Origin: DATBVX01 sp963705495
Lineage (GTDB): Bacteria > Pseudomonadota > Gammaproteobacteria > Steroidobacterales > Steroidobacteraceae
DNA: 64,000 bases
Direction of reading: 5' to 3'
Assembly (NCBI GenBank): GCA_963705495.1
Contig: CAVPJQ010000015.1
Location: forward strand, 1-64,000
A model generated the notes under the pieces. That model ran no database searches and was not told where the DNA came from. It saw only the letters and a program-made list of their open reading frames with translations. Shown here in pieces: positions 41,759-49,995 of the stretch (position 1 is its first letter; each line of letters begins with the position of its first letter). Made by a program: the position numbers and the translations under genes.

Positions 41759-41906
41759 TGCTCCTCCTTGAGTGGAACTCCGCTCTTGCATCCATGTAGA
41801 TCCCGCGGCTTGACGCCCGGAGCGGGCAATGTCCATCAGGCGTGGACGTACGTGAATCCGCCAATGCGGCGCGAACGTAAAGTTTCAGCCGTCGGTGCTG
41901 CCTCGG

Positions 41907-43085
41907 CTAGGCACCGACCGCGGCGTGGCCCGCGGCAGCAAGCTCAGGTTTGAGGCTGTCCCAGTTCTTGCACCCGGGGCATTGCCAGAACCACGCATGG
42001 CTCGCGAAACCACACTCGCCGCAGCGATAGCGCGGACCGCGCGACAGCACCCTGCCCAGCAGCCTTGCGACGCGTCGCAACGTTTCGTCATCCAGCCCGC
42101 GCGTGCTATCCAGTGGCTGTGCAAGCTCGCGCAGCAGGCCGTCGCTCAACACGTATTCACGAATAGCAGCCAGCGCATTGGGCTCTTCAATCACGTCAGC
42201 CAGGATCAGGGCATTGGCCAGCTCGTGCACCGGCCGACGATTGCGCTGCAGTGCTGCGATCGCTGCATCGAGTGGCTCGCGAGTCTGCAACCTGCGCGCG
42301 CAGGCGTGCAGGCGCGGCAAGACTTCGAGCAGCAATGCGGGTTCGCGTTCGAGAGCGAGGAGCAGGAGCCGCACTGCCAGCGCGTCATCGCCTGCATCAC
42401 GAGCGATCTCCGCACGCAGGATCGCGGCACGCGGAAAGCGCCGTTGCTCGCGACGCGCCTCGCGCAGCAGGCGTCGCGCCTCTTCGAATTGACCCGAGGT
42501 ACGGGCCACTTCCGCCAGCTCACAGTGATAGTGGGCAATCGTGCCGGTGTGCACGGCACCACCGGCAGATGCCAGTTGCCGGTGAGTGCTGATGGCCTGC
42601 TGCCAGTCGTGTTGCTGCTCATAGATGCCGATCAGCGCTAGCAACGCAGTGAGCCGGTGCTGGCGTGACTGCGCAAGCTTCAGGTAAAGGCTCTCCGATC
42701 GATCCAGGAGTCCGGCGCGCAGGTAATCAACCGCCAGCTCGAGTAATGCTTGCTCGCGCTGCTCAGGTTCCAGCTGCGGCCGGTCGAGAATGCCCTGGTG
42801 TACCCGGATAGCGCGATCCACCTCCCCGCGGCGGCGAAAGAGGCTCCCAAGTGCAAAGTGAATCTCGACGGTTTCGGTGTTCACGTCGACCATCCGCGTG
42901 AACACCTCGAGTGCCCGATCGGGCTGCTCGTTGATGACGTAGTTGAGGCCCGCAAGGTAGTCGGCCGGCAGGCGGCGACGGCCGACCCGCCGCGCCGCGC
43001 GCTGCATGCGGCGCCCCAGGCGCCAGCCCACATAGCCCGCAATACCGACGGCCACGAGCGCGGCCAGGAGCGCGGATTCAGCCAC
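41907..43085 (-). CDS. lapB: Lipopolysaccharide assembly protein B (YciM)
   Basis: 392 residues. An N-terminal membrane helix (LLAALVAVGIAGYVGWRL), about nine TPR units (YLAGLNYVINEQPDRALEVFTRM, HFALGSLFRRRGEVDRAIRVH) and a C-terminal rubredoxin-like zinc ribbon with two CxxC pairs (YRCGECGF, QCPGCKNW). LapB promotes FtsH degradation of LpxC and so limits lipid A synthesis. It overlaps lapA by eight bases in the usual lapAB pair. Confidence 0.95.
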   Translation of the reverse strand: MAESALLAALVAVGIAGYVGWRLGRRMQRAARRVGRRRLPADYLAGLNYVINEQPDRALEVFTRMVDVNTETVEIHFALGSLFRRRGEVDRAIRVHQGILDRPQLEPEQREQALLELAVDYLRAGLLDRSESLYLKLAQSRQHRLTALLALIGIYEQQHDWQQAISTHRQLASAGGAVHTGTIAHYHCELAEVARTSGQFEEARRLLREARREQRRFPRAAILRAEIARDAGDDALAVRLLLLALEREPALLLEVLPRLHACARRLQTREPLDAAIAALQRNRRPVHELANALILADVIEEPNALAAIREYVLSDGLLRELAQPLDSTRGLDDETLRRVARLLGRVLSRGPRYRCGECGFASHAWFWQCPGCKNWDSLKPELAAAGHAAVGA

Positions 43086-43368
43086 GATCTTGGGGCAGGG
43101 GCCGCAGGTTCCTGATCTCGGCCTCCGCGAGCCGCAGATTGCGGCGCAGCTCGGCCCGTTCGCTGGTCAGCTTGCGCACGAAGCTCCAGGCCGAAGCAAT
43201 CCCCGCAAGCCATCCCAGGATGAAGGCCGTAACCATGAGCTGGCCACGCGTCAATTCGACTTCCGTGATGAGCAGGTCCACGTGCACCGGCGCGCCGTTG
43301 GCGGCAACCAGCGCGGTGCCGGTGAGGAATACGAGCAGGCAAATGAGGATGAACAACGCGCGCGGCAT
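43078..43368 (-). CDS. lapA: Lipopolysaccharide assembly protein A domain (DUF1049)
   Basis: 96 residues from the ATG at 43368, chosen because MPRALFILICLLVFLTG is the family's first helix; an upstream start at 43401 adds eleven unlikely residues. Two transmembrane helices (about 4-20 and 44-62) and a cytoplasmic coiled coil (SERAELRRNLRLAEAEIRNL). It overlaps lapB and probably forms a complex with it. Confidence 0.88.
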   Translation of the reverse strand: MPRALFILICLLVFLTGTALVAANGAPVHVDLLITEVELTRGQLMVTAFILGWLAGIASAWSFVRKLTSERAELRRNLRLAEAEIRNLRPLPQDRG

Positions 43369-43420
43369 GTCAGTCTCGAGCGGCCGACACTCTACCATCA
43401 CGCGGGCATATCGTTAGCGG

Positions 43421-43540
43421 AAGGGACTCCATGTCGAGTGGGTCCTTTCAAGACCGTGCAAAACATGGACGTTTTGCACGGAGCCTACAGGGACGTATTC
43501 ACGGCGTTCTTGAAAGGACCCACTCGGCATGGAGTCCCTT
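43421..43540. repeat. 120-bp nested inverted-repeat element (MITE- or BIME-like)
   Basis: Outer arms of 33 bases (43421-43453 and 43508-43540) are inverted copies matching at 32 of 33 positions. Inside, a second perfect 11-base inverted repeat (43454-43464 with 43471-43481, loop of six) is followed by a 26-base unique segment. It lies between ihfB and lapA, so the operon mRNA would fold a long hairpin here. No open frame or transposase is present. Similar composite intergenic repeats are scattered in many gammaproteobacterial genomes. I saw no flanking target duplication. Confidence 0.85.
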
Positions 43541-43560
43541 CAATCTGCCATCGGCACTGG

Positions 43561-43863
43561 TCAGTCGTGGATCGGCTCGCCCGCACCGCTGTTGACGCGC
43601 TCGCGCAGATCCTTGCCAGGCTTGAAATGCGGAACATACTTGCCCGCGAGCGCGACGGCTTCACCGGTTTTTGGATTGCGACCCTGGCGCGGCGGACGAA
43701 AGTGCAGCGAGAAGCTGCCGAAACCCCGGATCTCGATGCGCTCGCCCTGCGCGAGCGCATCGCTCATGATTTCCAGGATCTGCTTCAGCGCCAGCTCCAC
43801 GTCCTTGGCGGGCAGGTGCTTTTGCTTGGCCGTAATGATCTCGATCAGTTCCGACTTGGTCAT
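43561..43863 (-). CDS. ihfB: Integration host factor subunit beta
   Basis: 100 residues from ATG 43863. HU/IHF fold: MTKSELIEIITAKQKHLPAKDVE, GFGSFSLHFRPPRQGRNPKTGEAV with the beta-arm proline, and KPGKDLRERVN. It is the partner of IhfA. It stands after rpsA in the conserved order cmk-rpsA-ihfB-lapA. An in-frame TTG two codons upstream is less likely as start. Confidence 0.96.
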   Translation of the reverse strand: MTKSELIEIITAKQKHLPAKDVELALKQILEIMSDALAQGERIEIRGFGSFSLHFRPPRQGRNPKTGEAVALAGKYVPHFKPGKDLRERVNSGAGEPIHD

Positions 43864-43893
43864 GCGCAAGGCCCTTTATACCGTGCGAACGCT

Positions 43894-45570
43894 TCAGTCC
43901 TGGCCGCCGATGTGTTCCTTCAGCAAGTCTCCCAGGCTGGTGCCCGAGGAGGAATCGGTGGCCGTCTTGTAATTCTGTACGGCCTCGGCCTCTTCATGCG
44001 CTTCCTTCGCCTTGATCGACAACGCGATGACGCGGCCCTTGCGGTCCACGCCAGTGAACTTCGCCTCGACCTCATCGCCCACCTTGAGCATCGTGCGTGC
44101 ATCCTCGACGCGATCGCGCGACAGCTCAGAGGCGCGCAGCTGGCCCTCGACGCCATTGCCCAGGTCGATGAGTGCGCCCTTGGCGTCCACGTCGCGCACC
44201 ACACCCTTCACGATGCTGCCCTTCGGGTGTTCGGCGAGATAGCTGGAGAACGGGTCTTTTGCCAGCTGCTTGATGCCGAGTGAAATACGCTCCCGCTCCG
44301 GGTCGATGGTGAGGACCATGGCCTCGAGTTGTTGGCCCTTCTGGAAGTTGCGCACCGCCTCTTCGCCGGGCACATCCCAGGAAATGTCGGACAAGTGCAC
44401 CAGGCCATCGATGCCGCCCGGCAGCCCGATGAAGATGCCGAAGTCGGTGATCGACTTGATCTGGCCCGCCACCTTGTCGCCACGGTTGTAGTTCTCTGCG
44501 AACTCCTTCCACGGGTTGGTCTTGCACTGCTTGAGCCCGAGCGAAATGCGCCGGCGCTCCTCGTCGATATCGAGCACCATCACTTCGACTTCCTGGCCGA
44601 CGTGCACGACCTTTGCAGGGTTCACGTTCTTGTTGGTCCAGTCCATCTCCGAGACGTGCACCAGGCCCTCGACGCCCTCCTCGATCTCCACGAAGCAGCC
44701 GTAATCGGCAATGTTCGTGACCTTGCCGAACAACCGCGTATTGGGTGGGTAGCGACGTGCGATAGCCTGCCAGGGATCCGCGCCGAGCTGCTTGAGGCCG
44801 AGCGACACGCGTGAGCGCTCGCGATCGAACTTGAGGATGCGCACCTCGATCTCATCGCTCACTTTGACGACTTCCGATGGATGCTTGACGCGCTTCCATG
44901 CCATATCGGTGATGTGCAGCAGTCCATCGATGCCGCCGAGATCGACGAACGCACCGTAGTCGGTGAGATTCTTGACGACCCCTTTGACCACTGCGCCTTC
45001 CTGCAGGTTGTCGAGCAGCGCATTGCGTTCCGCGCTGTATTCCTGCTCGACCACGGCGCGGCGTGACACCACAACGTTGTTGCGCTTCTGGTCGAGCTTG
45101 ATCACCTTGAATTCGAGCGCCTTGCCCTCGAGGTAGCTCGGATCGCGCACCGGCCGCACATCGACCAGTGATCCCGGAAGGAAGGCGCGAACATTGTCGA
45201 TTTCGACAGTAAAGCCACCCTTTACACGCCCGGTAATGACACCCGTCACGATCTCGCTGGCTTCGAATGCCTTCTCGAGGCGCGTCCAGGTACGGGCACG
45301 CTTGGCCTTCTCGCGCGACAGGCGCGTTTCGCCCGAACCGTCCTCGACGGTGTCGAGGGCAACTTCGACATCATCGCCAGCCTTGACCTCGATCTCGCCT
45401 TTCTCGGATCGAAACTGGTCGATGGAAATGACGGCCTCGGACTTCAGGCCGACGTTGACGATCACGAAATCCTGGCCGACTTCGACCACGTGACCCATCA
45501 GGATGGTGCCAGGCTTGATGCGCTGGCTGGCAATACTCTGTTCGAAAAGCTGGGCAAAACTCTCGGTCAT
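43894..45570 (-). CDS. rpsA: 30S ribosomal protein S1
   Basis: 558 residues with six S1 OB-fold repeats (GTILMGHVVEVGQDFVIVNVG, VTGVITGRVKGGFTVEID, VVKGVVKNLTDYGAFVDLG, LFGKVTNIADYGCFVEIE, VAGQIKSITDFGIFIGLPG, VKGVVRDVDAKGALIDLG). It docks and unfolds mRNA on the 30S subunit. No Shine-Dalgarno sequence precedes the ATG, as is known for rpsA in Gammaproteobacteria, where S1 controls its own synthesis. Confidence 0.98.
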   Translation of the reverse strand: MTESFAQLFEQSIASQRIKPGTILMGHVVEVGQDFVIVNVGLKSEAVISIDQFRSEKGEIEVKAGDDVEVALDTVEDGSGETRLSREKAKRARTWTRLEKAFEASEIVTGVITGRVKGGFTVEIDNVRAFLPGSLVDVRPVRDPSYLEGKALEFKVIKLDQKRNNVVVSRRAVVEQEYSAERNALLDNLQEGAVVKGVVKNLTDYGAFVDLGGIDGLLHITDMAWKRVKHPSEVVKVSDEIEVRILKFDRERSRVSLGLKQLGADPWQAIARRYPPNTRLFGKVTNIADYGCFVEIEEGVEGLVHVSEMDWTNKNVNPAKVVHVGQEVEVMVLDIDEERRRISLGLKQCKTNPWKEFAENYNRGDKVAGQIKSITDFGIFIGLPGGIDGLVHLSDISWDVPGEEAVRNFQKGQQLEAMVLTIDPERERISLGIKQLAKDPFSSYLAEHPKGSIVKGVVRDVDAKGALIDLGNGVEGQLRASELSRDRVEDARTMLKVGDEVEAKFTGVDRKGRVIALSIKAKEAHEEAEAVQNYKTATDSSSGTSLGDLLKEHIGGQD

Positions 45571-45601
45571 AAATTGGGGTTACAAAGGTTCTTCAAGAAC
45601 C
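45571..45601 (-). promoter_or_regulatory. rpsA translation-initiation leader lacking Shine-Dalgarno, with hairpin
   Basis: On the minus strand the palindrome GGTTCTTGAAGAACC (45601-45587) can fold just ahead of an unstructured pyrimidine/A-rich stretch and the rpsA ATG. There is no GGAG-like site. This resembles the structured, SD-less start of enteric rpsA that serves S1 autoregulation. Confidence 0.45.
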
Positions 45602-45717
45602 GTCCGGTATGGCCCTGAGGGCAATCCAGCCCATCGAGGGGAATTCAGTTACGAGACGCGCGTTCCTTGCGTGTCCCACGTTTGACACTCCTTCAAATAA
45701 AGCCCTTGCGAGCGCGT

Positions 45718-46401
45718 CTACCCGAACCGTTCTCGCGCCAGGCGCAGGACATGCGCCACGACCTCTTCGACGTCTAGTCCGGTAGAGTCCAAAACCACCG
45801 CATCGGCGGCTGCCTTCAACGGCGCGACCTTGCGGCCGGTGTCGCGAGCATCACGCTCCGCGATCTCTCGCGAAAGGGCGGCAAGGCTAACATCAAGTCC
45901 CTTGTCTTTCAACTGCTTATGACGCCGACGGGCCCGCTCCTCAGGGCTCGCTGTGAGGAAGATCTTGAGGTCCGCGGTCGGGAAAACAACGGTCCCCATG
46001 TCCCGCCCATCGGCTACCAGTCCGGGCGGCTCCGCGAATCGTTGCTGGCGCCCGAACAGGGCGCTGCGTACGGCCGGCATTGCAGCAACCCGTGACGCCG
46101 CGTTCCCTGTCGCTTCGCTGCGCAGATCGCGCGTGACATCCGTACCTTCCAGGAAAATATGCTCGGTGCCGTCTGGTCTGCTCCCGAACCGGATCCTCAT
46201 CTGCTCGGCGAGGCGCGCGTGCCCTGCCTCGTCATCGGGGTCCAGGCCCTGTTTCAGTCCCTGCAGAGCGACGAGGCGGTACAGGGCTCCGCTGTCCAGG
46301 AAATGCCACCCGAGGCTCTGCGCCACGGCGCGACTGACGGTGCCCTTCCCTGAGCCGCTCGGGCCATCGATCGCGATGACGGGAGTCTGTTCGGCGATCA
46401 C
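45718..46401 (-). CDS. cmk: Cytidylate kinase
   Basis: 227 residues from GTG 46401, immediately after the aroA stop, the length of E. coli Cmk. P-loop AIDGPSGSGKGTVSRAVA, GWHFLDSGALYRLVA, VADGRDMGTVVFPTADLKIFLTA and the lid RARRRHKQLKDKG. It phosphorylates CMP and dCMP. The start is fixed by the family N-terminus (TPVIAIDGPSGSGKG); a longer open frame continues upstream within aroA. Confidence 0.96.
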   Translation of the reverse strand: MIAEQTPVIAIDGPSGSGKGTVSRAVAQSLGWHFLDSGALYRLVALQGLKQGLDPDDEAGHARLAEQMRIRFGSRPDGTEHIFLEGTDVTRDLRSEATGNAASRVAAMPAVRSALFGRQQRFAEPPGLVADGRDMGTVVFPTADLKIFLTASPEERARRRHKQLKDKGLDVSLAALSREIAERDARDTGRKVAPLKAAADAVVLDSTGLDVEEVVAHVLRLARERFG

Positions 46402-46402
46402 A

Positions 46403-47749
46403 TCAGCACTCCACAACCTCGATATCGAGCCCGATGCTTTGAGCGCTATCGACAAAACCTGGGAAAGAAGTCGCCACGTTCGCAACGTCGACGATCTCGA
46501 TCGGCTCCCGGGCTGCCACACTCGCGATGGCGAACGCCATGGCAATTCGATGATCACCCAGGCTATCCACGCGTCCGCCCTGGATGGTGCCGCCGAAGAC
46601 GCGCATGCCGTCGGCGCGCACTTCGGTCCGAATACCCACCGCACGCAGCCCCTGCGCCATGGCGGCGATCCGGTCGCTTTCCTTGAGTCTCAATTCCTCG
46701 GCGCCGGTGACGAGTGTTTCGCCCTGCGCACACGCGGCGGCGATCAGGAGCGCCGGGATTTCGTCGATAGCCAATGGAACGAGCCTCCGAGGCACCTCGA
46801 TTCCGCGCAATTCACGGCGCTCGATTTCGAGGTCCGCGAGCGGTTCGGCGCCGGAGACACGCGCATTCCTTACCCGTATTTCAGCACCCATGAGTCGCAA
46901 CGCGTCCAGCAACCCTGTGCGTGAAGGATTGATGCCCACGTTGCTCAGCGTGAGCACTCCGTCCGCTACCAGACAGCCGGCAACGATGAAGAATGCCGCG
47001 GAGGAAAAATCACCCGGCACGTCGATCCTGCAACCCCGCAGACGCGCGGGTCCTTGCAAATCGACCCTTCTCCCCTGTGAGCGCACATTGACACCGAAGG
47101 CCTGCAACATGCGCTCGCTGTGATCACGGGTCGTCGCCGGCTCGGTGATCGAAGTCGTTCCATCCGCGTAAATGCCCGCCAGGAGGATCGCGGACTTTAC
47201 CTGCGCACTCGCCATTGGCAGCTGGTACTGAATCCCGTGCAGGTGCCGTCCGCCAGCGATACGCACCGGCGGGCGCCCAGCGTGCGTCTCGATGCCGGCA
47301 CCCATCTTGCGCAGCGGGATAGCGACGCGCTCCATCGGGCGGCGCATGAGCGAAGCGTCTCCGATCAGCTCGGAGTCGAAGCGCTGGCCGGCCAGCAATC
47401 CCGTGAAGAGCCGTATCGCGGTGCCTGAATTGCCCATGTCGAGAGGCGCGCCCGATGGCTCAAGGCCGTCCCTCCCGACACCGTCGACAACGACTCTTTG
47501 CTCGGTGCCGCGATCGACCGCAACACCCAGCGCGCGCATGGCGGTGAGTGTGGCGAGGCAATCCTCGCTCGCCAGGAAACCTTCGACGACCGTCCGACCC
47601 TCCGCGATGCCCGCGAGCATCAGGGACCTGTGGGAGATCGACTTATCGCCGGGGACTGTGAGCGTTCCCCGGACTTGAGCGACCGGCAGCACTCTATAAG
47701 AGAGCCGCCGTGCGGTAACTGCTGCAGATCCGGTGGGATTGACGGTCAC
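46403..47749 (-). CDS. aroA: 3-phosphoshikimate 1-carboxyvinyltransferase (EPSP synthase)
   Basis: 448 residues from GTG 47749, overlapping the hisC stop by four bases. GTLTVPGDKSISHRSLMLA, DMGNSGTAIRLFTGLLAG, LPMASAQVKSAILLAG and RLKESDRIAAMAQGL are the substrate-binding motifs. It joins PEP to shikimate-3-phosphate in the aromatic pathway. The class II-like GNSGTAIR loop matches enzymes found in pseudomonads and bacilli. In Pseudomonas the protein is fused to TyrA; here it stands alone. Confidence 0.96.
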   Translation of the reverse strand: MTVNPTGSAAVTARRLSYRVLPVAQVRGTLTVPGDKSISHRSLMLAGIAEGRTVVEGFLASEDCLATLTAMRALGVAVDRGTEQRVVVDGVGRDGLEPSGAPLDMGNSGTAIRLFTGLLAGQRFDSELIGDASLMRRPMERVAIPLRKMGAGIETHAGRPPVRIAGGRHLHGIQYQLPMASAQVKSAILLAGIYADGTTSITEPATTRDHSERMLQAFGVNVRSQGRRVDLQGPARLRGCRIDVPGDFSSAAFFIVAGCLVADGVLTLSNVGINPSRTGLLDALRLMGAEIRVRNARVSGAEPLADLEIERRELRGIEVPRRLVPLAIDEIPALLIAAACAQGETLVTGAEELRLKESDRIAAMAQGLRAVGIRTEVRADGMRVFGGTIQGGRVDSLGDHRIAMAFAIASVAAREPIEIVDVANVATSFPGFVDSAQSIGLDIEVVEC

Positions 47750-48876
47750 ACGGTAGTTCCGACGACCGAAGCGAGGGCCTCGATGGCGCGCCGCGTCTGC
47801 TCGAGCGTGCCGGTCGTGATGCGCAAGTGATTTGGCAGACCGTAGTTGCCCACGGGCCGCGCGATCACACCCCGGCGCAATAATCCTTCGAAGATTGGAC
47901 CCGCGGGGCGACCCAGGTCGACCAGCACGAAATTACCGGCCGAGGGCAGCACTCTGAGACCGAGCCTGGGGGCTTGCGCTCGAAGCTCAGCCAGCGCCGC
48001 GCGGTTGAGCTCCACGGCCTTACGCACGTGCTCGACCTCGTCTAGTGCCGCTGTCGCGGCGGCGAGAGCGATCGAATTGACGTTGAAAGGCTGGCGCAAC
48101 CGATTCAGGGTCTCCGCGATCTGGGGTTGAGAGATCGCATAACCCACTCGCAGGCCGGCGAGTCCATATGCTTTCGAGAAGGTTCGTAGTACGACGAGGT
48201 TTGGAAGCTCCCGGAGCCAGGCGGTTGCATCGGAGCAGTTGGTATCTCGCGAGTATTCGAAGTAAGCCTCATCCACGACGGCCAGCGTGCTGGCCGGGAG
48301 CGCGTCCAGGAATGCCCTAAGACGATCCGGCTCGAGCCATGAGCCAGTCGGGTTGTTGGGATTGGCGAGAAAAACCAGCCGCGTGCGTGGCGTGATCAGC
48401 CTCGCGATCGCTTCCAGGTCATGACCGAGGGGCATCGGGTCATCCGGCGGCAGTGCGGGAGCCACGCGCGCAGTCGCCCCCGACGCCTGAACGACGATCG
48501 GGTAAACAGCAAAACAGTATTGCGAGTACACAGCCTCGGTCGCGGGAGTCAGGAAGGCTTCCGCCAGCAGCACCAGCACATCGTTGGAGCCATTGCCGAG
48601 TGTCAGGCACTGCGGATCGATGCCGTGATGTGCCGCGAGCCGGCGCTTGAGCTCGAAGCCACTACCGTCGGGATACAGGCCGATCTCGCCGAGTGCGCCA
48701 GCCATGGCGGCGCGCGCGCGTGATCCGGGTCCGAGAGGATTCTCGTTGGAGGCGAGCTTGATGATGTCGTGCACGCCGTATTCACGCTCCAGTTCCGCGA
48801 TGGGCTTGCCGGGCACATACGGCTGCAGGCCGCGCACCGGCGGCGCCACCAGATCTGGGATCGGAACCGTCTTCAT
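47746..48876 (-). CDS. hisC: Histidinol-phosphate (or aromatic) aminotransferase
   Basis: 376 residues. PLP fold type I: IIKLASNENPLGPGSRARAAM, VFLANPNNPTGSWLE, DEAYFEYSRD and the PLP lysine in LRTFSKAYGLAGLRVGYA. HisC2-type enzymes placed between pheA and aroA are thought to transaminate imidazole-acetol phosphate and also phenylpyruvate or hydroxyphenylpyruvate, so an aromatic role fits this operon. It is three bases after pheA. Confidence 0.92.
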   Translation of the reverse strand: MKTVPIPDLVAPPVRGLQPYVPGKPIAELEREYGVHDIIKLASNENPLGPGSRARAAMAGALGEIGLYPDGSGFELKRRLAAHHGIDPQCLTLGNGSNDVLVLLAEAFLTPATEAVYSQYCFAVYPIVVQASGATARVAPALPPDDPMPLGHDLEAIARLITPRTRLVFLANPNNPTGSWLEPDRLRAFLDALPASTLAVVDEAYFEYSRDTNCSDATAWLRELPNLVVLRTFSKAYGLAGLRVGYAISQPQIAETLNRLRQPFNVNSIALAAATAALDEVEHVRKAVELNRAALAELRAQAPRLGLRVLPSAGNFVLVDLGRPAGPIFEGLLRRGVIARPVGNYGLPNHLRITTGTLEQTRRAIEALASVVGTTV

Positions 48877-48879
48877 TCG

Positions 48880-49992
48880 CTACTGCACTGCCTGCGGATA
48901 GGACCCGAGAACGCGAAACAGCGAGGCGCGCCGCTTGAGCTGCGCCAGGGCCTTTGCGAGGTTCCGATCCTCGGCATGGCCCTCGACGTCCAGGAAGAAC
49001 ACATAGTCCCATTTGCGCCGATGCGAAGGTCGCGATTCGATCCGCGTCACGTTGATCGCAGCCTTGGCGAGCGGTTCGAGCAGCCGATAGAGCGCGCCCG
49101 GCGAATCCGTATGCGCAGCGGATACCAGGAGTGTCGTCTTGTCTTTGCCGCTGGGCCGGAATGTCTTGCGCCCGACGACCAGGAAGCGTGTCGTGTTGTC
49201 CGGGCGGTCCTCGATCTGCGCCACCAGCACCTTCAGATCGTAGACCTCGGCGGCGGCCTCGCCGGCAATCGCCGCCGTACCCTTCTCATCGCGCGCCCGG
49301 CGCGCGCCTTCGGCATTGCTCGATACTGCAACGCGTTCCACGCCGGGCAGATATTCCTCCAGCCATCCGCGGCACTGAGCCAGCGACTGCTGATGCGAGC
49401 ACACGCGTTGCACATCCGCCAAGGCATCCATGCGGCCCATCAGGTATTGGTGGATGCGCAGCTCGACCTCGCCGCAGATTCGCGCTGGCGAAGCGAGAAA
49501 GCGGTCCAGGGTATTGTTCACCGTGCCTTCGGTGGAATTCTCGATCGGCACCACGCCGAAGTCCGCAACCCCCGCTTCGACTTCGTGAAACACCTCATCG
49601 ATGGTCGCGAGCGGCAAGGCGCGCACCGAATGGCCGAAATGCTTGAGAACTGCCGCCTGGGTGAATGTGCCTTCCGGACCCAGGAAGCCGACTTTCAACG
49701 GGTCTTCCTGCGCAAGGCACGCCGACATTATTTCCCGGAACAGCCGCAGCACTTCTTCGTTGCGCAGTGGCCCCTGGTTCCGTTCCAGCGCCATGCGCAG
49801 GACCTGCGCTTCGCGCTCGGGCCGGTAGTAGTCGACCGTGTGTCCATCCTGGTGCTTGGAGATGCCGGCCTCGCGCGCGAGCCGTGCGCGCTCGTTGATG
49901 AGCGCATGAATCTGCGCGTCCACGGCGTCGATGCTGTTACGCAGCTCCTCGAGCTTCGGCGTCTGGGCACGCTTCGATGGCTTGCGCGCCAT
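48880..49992 (-). CDS. pheA: Bifunctional chorismate mutase / prephenate dehydratase (P-protein)
   Basis: 370 residues. N-terminal AroQ mutase helices (LRNSIDAVDAQIHALINERARLAREAG), the dehydratase domain (VGFLGPEGTFTQAAVLKHFG, catalytic TTRF in DNTTRFLVVGRK) and the ACT domain with ESRPSHRRKWDYVFFLD, the phenylalanine feedback site. It converts chorismate to phenylpyruvate. It is separated from serA by three bases. Confidence 0.96.
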   Translation of the reverse strand: MARKPSKRAQTPKLEELRNSIDAVDAQIHALINERARLAREAGISKHQDGHTVDYYRPEREAQVLRMALERNQGPLRNEEVLRLFREIMSACLAQEDPLKVGFLGPEGTFTQAAVLKHFGHSVRALPLATIDEVFHEVEAGVADFGVVPIENSTEGTVNNTLDRFLASPARICGEVELRIHQYLMGRMDALADVQRVCSHQQSLAQCRGWLEEYLPGVERVAVSSNAEGARRARDEKGTAAIAGEAAAEVYDLKVLVAQIEDRPDNTTRFLVVGRKTFRPSGKDKTTLLVSAAHTDSPGALYRLLEPLAKAAINVTRIESRPSHRRKWDYVFFLDVEGHAEDRNLAKALAQLKRRASLFRVLGSYPQAVQ

Positions 49993-49995
49993 TGC

